DNA from: Pandoraea communis
GTDB lineage: Bacteria > Pseudomonadota > Gammaproteobacteria > Burkholderiales > Burkholderiaceae
Assembly (NCBI RefSeq): GCF_902459745.1
Contig: NZ_CABPSJ010000001.1
Span: 62,001-126,000, forward strand
Reading direction: 5' to 3'
DNA: 64,000 nucleotides
Position numbers and translations under genes: made by a program. A model generated the notes under the pieces. That model saw nothing but the letters and a program-made list of their open reading frames with translations, searched no databases and was not told the origin of the DNA. Positions 59,618 through 64,000 of this stretch are shown here, in pieces. How positions within the stretch are numbered: position 1 is the first letter of the stretch; the number at the start of each line of letters is the position of its first letter.

Positions 59618-60460
59618 TCACGATGCGGGCAGCGTCAGCGCGGTCCAGGCGCGGAACACATCGGGTAAGCGATACCAGCCCGCGAGCGGCACCGCGACGG
59701 CAAACGGCAGGCTCGCCACGGTCACCAGCAGCGCCATCGCGCTTTTCACAGGCATGGCGAGGAAGAACACGTTGAGCTGTTGCGCCGCGCGGTTGACGAA
59801 ACCCATCGACATGTCGACCAGCACCATCACGACCATCGCGGGCAACGCGACGGCCACGCACATGACCTGCATCGCCTGCCAGAGCGCGAGCAGCCACGCC
59901 ACGCTGTCGTCGTGCCATTGCCATGGCTGTCCCACCGGCAACGCGACGTAAGAGGTGTACAGCGCGGTGAGCAGCGCATGCGCCGCCGGGGTGACGAAGA
60001 ACAGCACGCAGAGCATCTGCGTGAGGGCGATACCGAAGATAGACGACTGCGCTCCCATCAACGGATTGAGCACGCTCGCCATGGAGGCGCCTCGCATCGT
60101 GTCGATCACGTATCCCGTCATGTCGACGGCCCAGAACGGCAGCGCAGCGGCGAACCCCAGCAGCCCGCCGATGCACAGTTCGCGCAGAATCAGCACGCCC
60201 CAGGCCCCCCAGTGCGCGGGCATTTCCGGCGTGGCGTGCACCAGCGGCACGACCGGCAATGCGAGCGCGAGCACCAGCGCATTGCGCAACATACCGGCCC
60301 CGAGCATGCCGACGGAGAACACCGGCAGCAGCATCGCAATGCCCAGCGGGCGCAGCATGGCCACGCCCCACGCAACCAGCCAGCCATAGAGGTCGACCCA
60401 CAACGGCGAGAGCAACGTGTCGACGGCGGGGTCCATGCCCGGCACGAGAGAAGTCGCCAT
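59618..60460 (-). CDS. sctT: type III export apparatus protein SctT
   Basis: 280 residues, about eight membrane helices, FliR/SpaR/YscT family. Typical parts are RPLGIAMLLPVFSVGMLGAG, ELCIGGLLGFAAALPFWAVD and SMGFVNRAAQQLNVFFLAMP (the R-x-x-x-Q-x-N-V-F cap residues). ATG at 60460 fits the family start; upstream in-frame codons overlap sctS. Part of the R5S4T1 export gate. Confidence 0.93.
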   Translation of the reverse strand: MATSLVPGMDPAVDTLLSPLWVDLYGWLVAWGVAMLRPLGIAMLLPVFSVGMLGAGMLRNALVLALALPVVPLVHATPEMPAHWGAWGVLILRELCIGGLLGFAAALPFWAVDMTGYVIDTMRGASMASVLNPLMGAQSSIFGIALTQMLCVLFFVTPAAHALLTALYTSYVALPVGQPWQWHDDSVAWLLALWQAMQVMCVAVALPAMVVMVLVDMSMGFVNRAAQQLNVFFLAMPVKSAMALLVTVASLPFAVAVPLAGWYRLPDVFRAWTALTLPAS

Positions 60461-60465
60461 GCCGC

Positions 60466-60732
60466 TCACCGCATCCGGCTGATCTGCTCGAACGCGTTGC
60501 CCGCGTAATGCAGCAGTACGTGGCCCATCCACGCATAAGTGGCGGCGAGCGTGACCGACACGGCGATGAGCTTGATGAGGAACTGCACGGTCTGGTCCTG
60601 CACCTGCGTGAGCGCCTGCACCAGCGAGACGAACACGCCGACCACCGCCGCCACGACCACGGTCGGCAGCGACATGAGCAAGGTGAGCCACAACATCTCG
60701 CTCGTCAGATTGACGACGATGGCTTCACTCAT
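60466..60732 (-). CDS. sctS: type III export apparatus protein SctS
   Basis: 88 residues, two membrane helices: LTLLMSLPTVVVAAVVGVFV and LIKLIAVSVTLAATYAWMGH, joined by SLVQALTQVQDQTVQF. This is the FliQ/SpaQ/YscS fold that wraps the export gate. Tightly placed between sctR and sctT. Confidence 0.95.
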   Translation of the reverse strand: MSEAIVVNLTSEMLWLTLLMSLPTVVVAAVVGVFVSLVQALTQVQDQTVQFLIKLIAVSVTLAATYAWMGHVLLHYAGNAFEQISRMR

Positions 60733-60751
60733 CGGCGTGCTCCGGGGGCCG

Positions 60752-61402
60752 TCATGCGTACGAGAGCATCAACTGACGCACCAACTGCTCCCACCCGTTC
60801 ATCATCACGAAGATCAGCAGCTTGAACGGCAGCGCGATAGTCATCGGCGAGACCATCATCATCCCCATCGCGAGAAGAATGTTCGAGATCACCAGATCGA
60901 TCACGACGAACGGCAGATACAGCAGCAGGCCGATCTTGAACGCCTCGGCCAGTTGGCTCAGTGCGAAGGCCGGCATCAGCACGAGCAGGGAATCCGGCCC
61001 CAGACGATCGCGATGCGCTTCCGGCCACGTCTCGCCCGCGATGTTCGCGAAGAAGTCGCGTTGTCTCGCGTCGGTGTGACGCGTGAGAAACGCGCGGTAC
61101 GGCGACAGGATGCTTGCGTCGACATCGGCCACGAAGGTCTTGGACGACAGCGCCACAGGACGCGCCTCGAGATTCGCCTCGATGTCGAACGCCACCGGGG
61201 CCATGATGAAGCAGGTAAGCACGAGCGATAAGCCGTAAATGGCGATGTTGGGCGGAATCTGCTGCGTCCCCAGCGCATTGCGCAGCAGCGCGAACACGAC
61301 GGCCAGTTTCAGAAATGCAGTCCCCAACACCACCAGCAGCGGCATGATCGATAGCAGCGACAGCAACACGATGAGCTGCACCGGGTGGTCGAGCAGGGAC
61401 AT
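60752..61402 (-). CDS. sctR: type III export apparatus protein SctR
   Basis: 216 residues, four membrane helices. LGTAFLKLAVVFALLRNALG, QQIPPNIAIYGLSLVLTCFI and KIGLLLYLPFVVIDLVISNI with MGMMMVSPMTIALPFKLLIF are the FliP/SpaP/YscR signatures. ATG at 61402 matches the family start (SLLDHPVQLIVLLSLLSIMP). A 261-base gap separates it from sctQ. Confidence 0.95.
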   Translation of the reverse strand: MSLLDHPVQLIVLLSLLSIMPLLVVLGTAFLKLAVVFALLRNALGTQQIPPNIAIYGLSLVLTCFIMAPVAFDIEANLEARPVALSSKTFVADVDASILSPYRAFLTRHTDARQRDFFANIAGETWPEAHRDRLGPDSLLVLMPAFALSQLAEAFKIGLLLYLPFVVIDLVISNILLAMGMMMVSPMTIALPFKLLIFVMMNGWEQLVRQLMLSYA

Positions 61403-61663
61403 GCAGACTCCAATGAGCGTTGTTGGCCGCCCGATCTGCATGCCTGTCGGCGTCGATAACGCGGGAGGACGCAGAACGAAGCAGGACAAATCGGCTGGAA
61501 GAGGTCACCGCGCGAACGCGCGACGATGCGCCAGGCAGACAGACGATCGCGCATGGCGGCGACAGCACGAGCGATGTTAGGTCGCCACCGGATGCACGCC
61601 CATCGGGTCACGACCCGAAATCTCGCCGGGCGGATCGTCGCAGGCCGGCAGGCCATGCCCACG
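61403..61663 (-). other. gap between sctQ and sctR
   Basis: 261 bases in an otherwise packed operon, with no frame that I recognise. It contains a TCGGGTC-GT-GACCCGA hairpin near 61605-61620. It may be a remnant of sctQ sequence. Confidence 0.4.
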
Positions 61664-62680
61664 CTATGCGCCGTTTTTTTCGTCGATATGCACTGCGAGC
61701 CGCCCGTCTTCGAATCGCAGCAAACGCCCGCTGGCCCACGGCAAGCGGGCGTGCCAGAGCGCGATTCGTCCGGCATGCAGCGCGCATGTCGTCGTCTCCC
61801 GATGCGACGCCACGGGCACGCCCGAGCGCCAGGCCATCAACAACGGAATGGGAAATCGCCTCTCGGCAACGACGGCGAACCACCGGGCGGTGTCCGTGTG
61901 ATCGAACTGCACGACATGGCGATCGGATGGCTGGCCATCGCACATGGCGACAGCGTAGTCGCCATCCACCAGCCAGTACTCGCCCCGCTCGATATCGGCC
62001 GCCACGTCGAGGAGGACGGCATCGCCCGCATGCAGGTCGTCGCATTGCGTTGCAGGCAACGCCACCCATCCCGCCACGAGCACGCACTGGCGCTCAGGCC
62101 AGCCCGCCGGGTCCAACGGCACATCGCAAGGCGTCGCCCGTCGGCAGCGCTCGCGCAGCCACGCGTGCGCCCCATCGAGGTAGGTCAGCGCCAACTGACG
62201 CCCCTCGCGCTGCAACACCATGCCGACGCGCCATGTCGTCTCGACACATTCACGCGACAGGGCCGTCGCACTTGGCCACGTTGATGTCTCGCAAGCGTCG
62301 AGCCGCGTCTCGCGAGCGGCATCGTTCGACGTGCCGCCGTTCAGATCCATCAAATCGCGCCTCTCACCGGCGCCCCCCGCCGCCAGCGTAAGCGACGCGG
62401 CGCTCGCGTGCCAGGCTGGCGGAAGGTCGTCCCATGACGGCACCGGCAAGCTCGCAGCAAGCCAGTCGCACCACTGCTGCGCATCGCACCAGAAGCGCGT
62501 CTGGCCGATCACACCTTCGTCGACGCGCGCGGTCACGACAAGGCCGTCGCCCCCGGCACGAAGCCACCCGACGCGTACTTGCGTATCGCTTTCGACGAAG
62601 GTCAGACTGCCCTCGCTTGTGAGCAGATCGTCCAACGGCCCCGGGGAGACCGTCGGCTCGGTGGTCGACTCATGGCGCAT
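61664..62680 (-). CDS. sctQ: type III sorting-platform protein SctQ
   Basis: 338 residues, SpaO/YscQ-like. The N-terminal part is divergent. The C-terminal 80 residues (RRFPIPLLMAWRSG, then ASGRLLRFEDGRLAVHIDE) read like a SPOA domain with a weak middle. Identity rests on operon place (between sctP and sctR) plus that ending. SctQ makes the cytoplasmic pods of the secretion machine. It overlaps sctP by 11 bases. Confidence 0.75.
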   Translation of the reverse strand: MRHESTTEPTVSPGPLDDLLTSEGSLTFVESDTQVRVGWLRAGGDGLVVTARVDEGVIGQTRFWCDAQQWCDWLAASLPVPSWDDLPPAWHASAASLTLAAGGAGERRDLMDLNGGTSNDAARETRLDACETSTWPSATALSRECVETTWRVGMVLQREGRQLALTYLDGAHAWLRERCRRATPCDVPLDPAGWPERQCVLVAGWVALPATQCDDLHAGDAVLLDVAADIERGEYWLVDGDYAVAMCDGQPSDRHVVQFDHTDTARWFAVVAERRFPIPLLMAWRSGVPVASHRETTTCALHAGRIALWHARLPWASGRLLRFEDGRLAVHIDEKNGA

Positions 62681-63116
62681 ATCGCGCCTCGACCTCGACG
62701 GTGACGGAGAGCCCGAGGCGCGACGTCAGGGCGCGAGACAGTCGACCGCGATGGGCCAGCAATCGCCGGTACATCGCGAGCCGGACGCACAGCAGACTCA
62801 CCGTGACGCCCTGCCGCCCTCGCCGTGCCTCGACGACCAACGTGTCGAGCGCGCCCCCATGCACGATGACGCGCAGCGAACTGCCGCCGTCCCAGTTAGC
62901 GTCCTGACGAGCGTGCCAGACACGCAACCAGCGCAGCACATCGGCGGGGCCCGTCACGCGTGCAGCGGTTTCGGATGCCAGCGAGAACGCCGGGTCCCCA
63001 TTGTCTTCGTGGCGCTTGCCATGGCTCGTTGCGATGTCACGCCGATGCGAAGCCGATTTATCCGACAGGCCGAGGAAAGCATCGGCCGACAGGGCACTTC
63101 GGTGAATGGTGGTCAT
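62670..63116 (-). CDS. sctP: SctP-like needle-length/switch protein
   Basis: 148 residues from an ATG behind GAGGA. The C-terminal half (ADVLRWLRVWHARQ, LRVIVHGGALDTLVVEARRG, LLCVRLAMYRRLLAHRGRLS) resembles the FliK/HpaP-type C-terminal domain. The N-terminal half is polar and disordered. Position between sctO and sctQ matches InvJ/SpaN. The protein is short for a ruler; the family is very variable. An open frame upstream overlaps sctO and is not used. Confidence 0.65.
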   Translation of the reverse strand: MTTIHRSALSADAFLGLSDKSASHRRDIATSHGKRHEDNGDPAFSLASETAARVTGPADVLRWLRVWHARQDANWDGGSSLRVIVHGGALDTLVVEARRGRQGVTVSLLCVRLAMYRRLLAHRGRLSRALTSRLGLSVTVEVEARYAP

Positions 63117-63229
63117 CGTGAAGTCCTCGTGATGGCGAAGGTTATGAACGCATTTCGATTGATGTGCGGGTTCGAGCTTCTCGACGTCGCGCGACACGGC
63201 GGCATGTGCCCCGTGGTCTCGCTGCCGAT

Positions 63230-63640
63230 TCAACTGCGGTAAAGCGCCAGCAACTCCCTCAGTTTTTCCTGCTTGCGCGCGTTGGTCTGCAAACGTTCGC
63301 GCTGTTGCCGCAACGCGGCTTCGGCCTGTTGCACCTGTTCGAGCGCTGCGCCGTGCCGGGCCTTGGCCTCGCCCAGCGCCATGCGCTCCGCTTCCACCGA
63401 ACGCGTCGCGCCGGCGGCCTCGCGTTGCCCATAGACGCCGCCGCGCGACAAGGCTTCCTGCCACACCCGACGCTGCGTGTCGCAAGCGCGCTCGCGCTCG
63501 GCAACCGCTTCACCGGCGTCGCGTGCTGCGGCCGTCATGCGAGCCATTGCGGCGCGCAGGGCGGCTTCGCGGCGCTTCGCGAGCGCGGCGAGCGCGTCAA
63601 TGCTTTCATGCGCTTTCACGTCACCAGATGATCGAGCCAT
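63230..63640 (-). CDS. sctO: type III stalk protein SctO
   Basis: About 136 residues, almost entirely coiled coil (LAALAKRREAALRAAMARM to RERLQTNARKQEKLRELLA), as in YscO/SpaM/FliJ, which fits in the ATPase ring. The start is uncertain: ATG at 63640 overlaps sctN by 25 bases, while a GTG at 63619 overlaps its stop as GTGA and would give a more usual coupling. 113 bases before sctP hold nothing recognised. Confidence 0.8.
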   Translation of the reverse strand: MARSSGDVKAHESIDALAALAKRREAALRAAMARMTAAARDAGEAVAERERACDTQRRVWQEALSRGGVYGQREAAGATRSVEAERMALGEAKARHGAALEQVQQAEAALRQQRERLQTNARKQEKLRELLALYRS

Positions 63641-64000
63641 GTGCGGGTATCGTCGAAGGGCGCCACGTCGTGCTGCGACTGGCAAAGGAATGCGCGAATA
63701 TCCGGGGCGCGTGTGAGCGCATCGTCCGTCTCGGGATCGTTGCCCACCTGGTATTCGCCCACACGCACCAGCAGTTCGACTTCCGCCGCCAGCGCCATGG
63801 CACGCCGGACACGGGCAGCGGCTTCGACATGCTTCGCATCGGTCACCTGCGGCATCACCCGCGAGAGGCTTTTCGCGACGTCGATGGCGGGATAGTGGTT
63901 CTCCTGCGCGAGACGCCGCGACAGCACGATATGACCATCGACAATCGAGCGCACCTCGTCGGCCAGCGGCTCGTCGAGGTTGTCGCCTTCGACAAGCACG
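63616..64000 (-). CDS. sctN: type III ATPase SctN, C-terminal part (runs off right edge)
   Basis: The last 128 residues are visible. VLVEGDNLDEPLADEVRSIV, DGHIVLSRRLAQENHYPAID and VAKSLSRVMPQV are the highly conserved C-terminal blocks of FliI/YscN/InvC ATPases, followed by the helical tail. The ring powers chaperone release and unfolding of substrates. The Walker motifs lie outside the window. Confidence 0.95.
   Translation of the reverse strand, partial: VLVEGDNLDEPLADEVRSIVDGHIVLSRRLAQENHYPAIDVAKSLSRVMPQVTDAKHVEAAARVRRAMALAAEVELLVRVGEYQVGNDPETDDALTRAPDIRAFLCQSQHDVAPFDDTRTWLDHLVT

Overview
The window is a high-GC betaproteobacterial chromosome segment. The gene content and order point to Burkholderiaceae, most likely Pandoraea or a close relative: recG | queA-tgt-yajC-secD-secF, acs with a VC_2705-type symporter and its DUF4212 partner, class I fumarase, a bfr-murI-bfd iron cluster, a Tad (Flp) pilus operon, and a Bsa/SPI-1-like type III secretion operon. 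The genus is an inference from synteny; no 16S rRNA gene is present.

Region 1 (1-7.5 kb) is an accessory island with lower GC and mixed ancestry, ending at a tRNA-Ser(GGA) gene. It holds a DUF2971 protein cut by the window edge, a decayed VapB-like antitoxin, a class II Fic protein with a C-terminal winged helix behind a repeat-flanked promoter, and orphan operator-like dyads. Next comes a compact integrative element: a C4-antisense-like RNA leader and small ORF, a hairpin-rich putative replication origin, an HUH rolling-circle Rep, a DUF4224 protein and a tyrosine integrase. A RelE/HTH toxin-antitoxin pair with a visible operator lies between the integrase and the tRNA.

Region 2 (7.6-39.3 kb) is core metabolism. 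It includes acetate uptake and activation, an EamA exporter, an apparently shrunken UPF0114 gene, fumarase, Fur-box-marked iron genes (bfd, hemP) with bfr, tonB-exbB-exbD, pirin, OsmC, catalase with OxyR, RecG, the queuosine pair queA-tgt, and the Sec accessory complex yajC-secD-secF. It closes with a cytochrome b and a glycosyltransferase/PAP2 operon whose first gene is a remnant of a GT87 mannosyltransferase.

Region 3 (39.3-54.4 kb) starts with a gene-poor stretch carrying five perfectly spaced 26-bp tandem repeats. A complete-looking Tad pilus operon follows: flp, prepilin peptidase, an AAA ATPase of unknown role, cpaB, secretin, lipoprotein, three TadE/G-type pseudopilins, tadZ, tadA, tadB, tadC, and an ICMT-family membrane methyltransferase as last gene.

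Region 4 (54.5-64 kb) has cytochrome c', purB and a GST gene. It ends in a minus-strand type III secretion operon in the order sctN-O-P-Q-R-S-T-U plus a lytic transglycosylase; sctN runs off the right edge. SctU carries NPAH where the family normally has NPTH.
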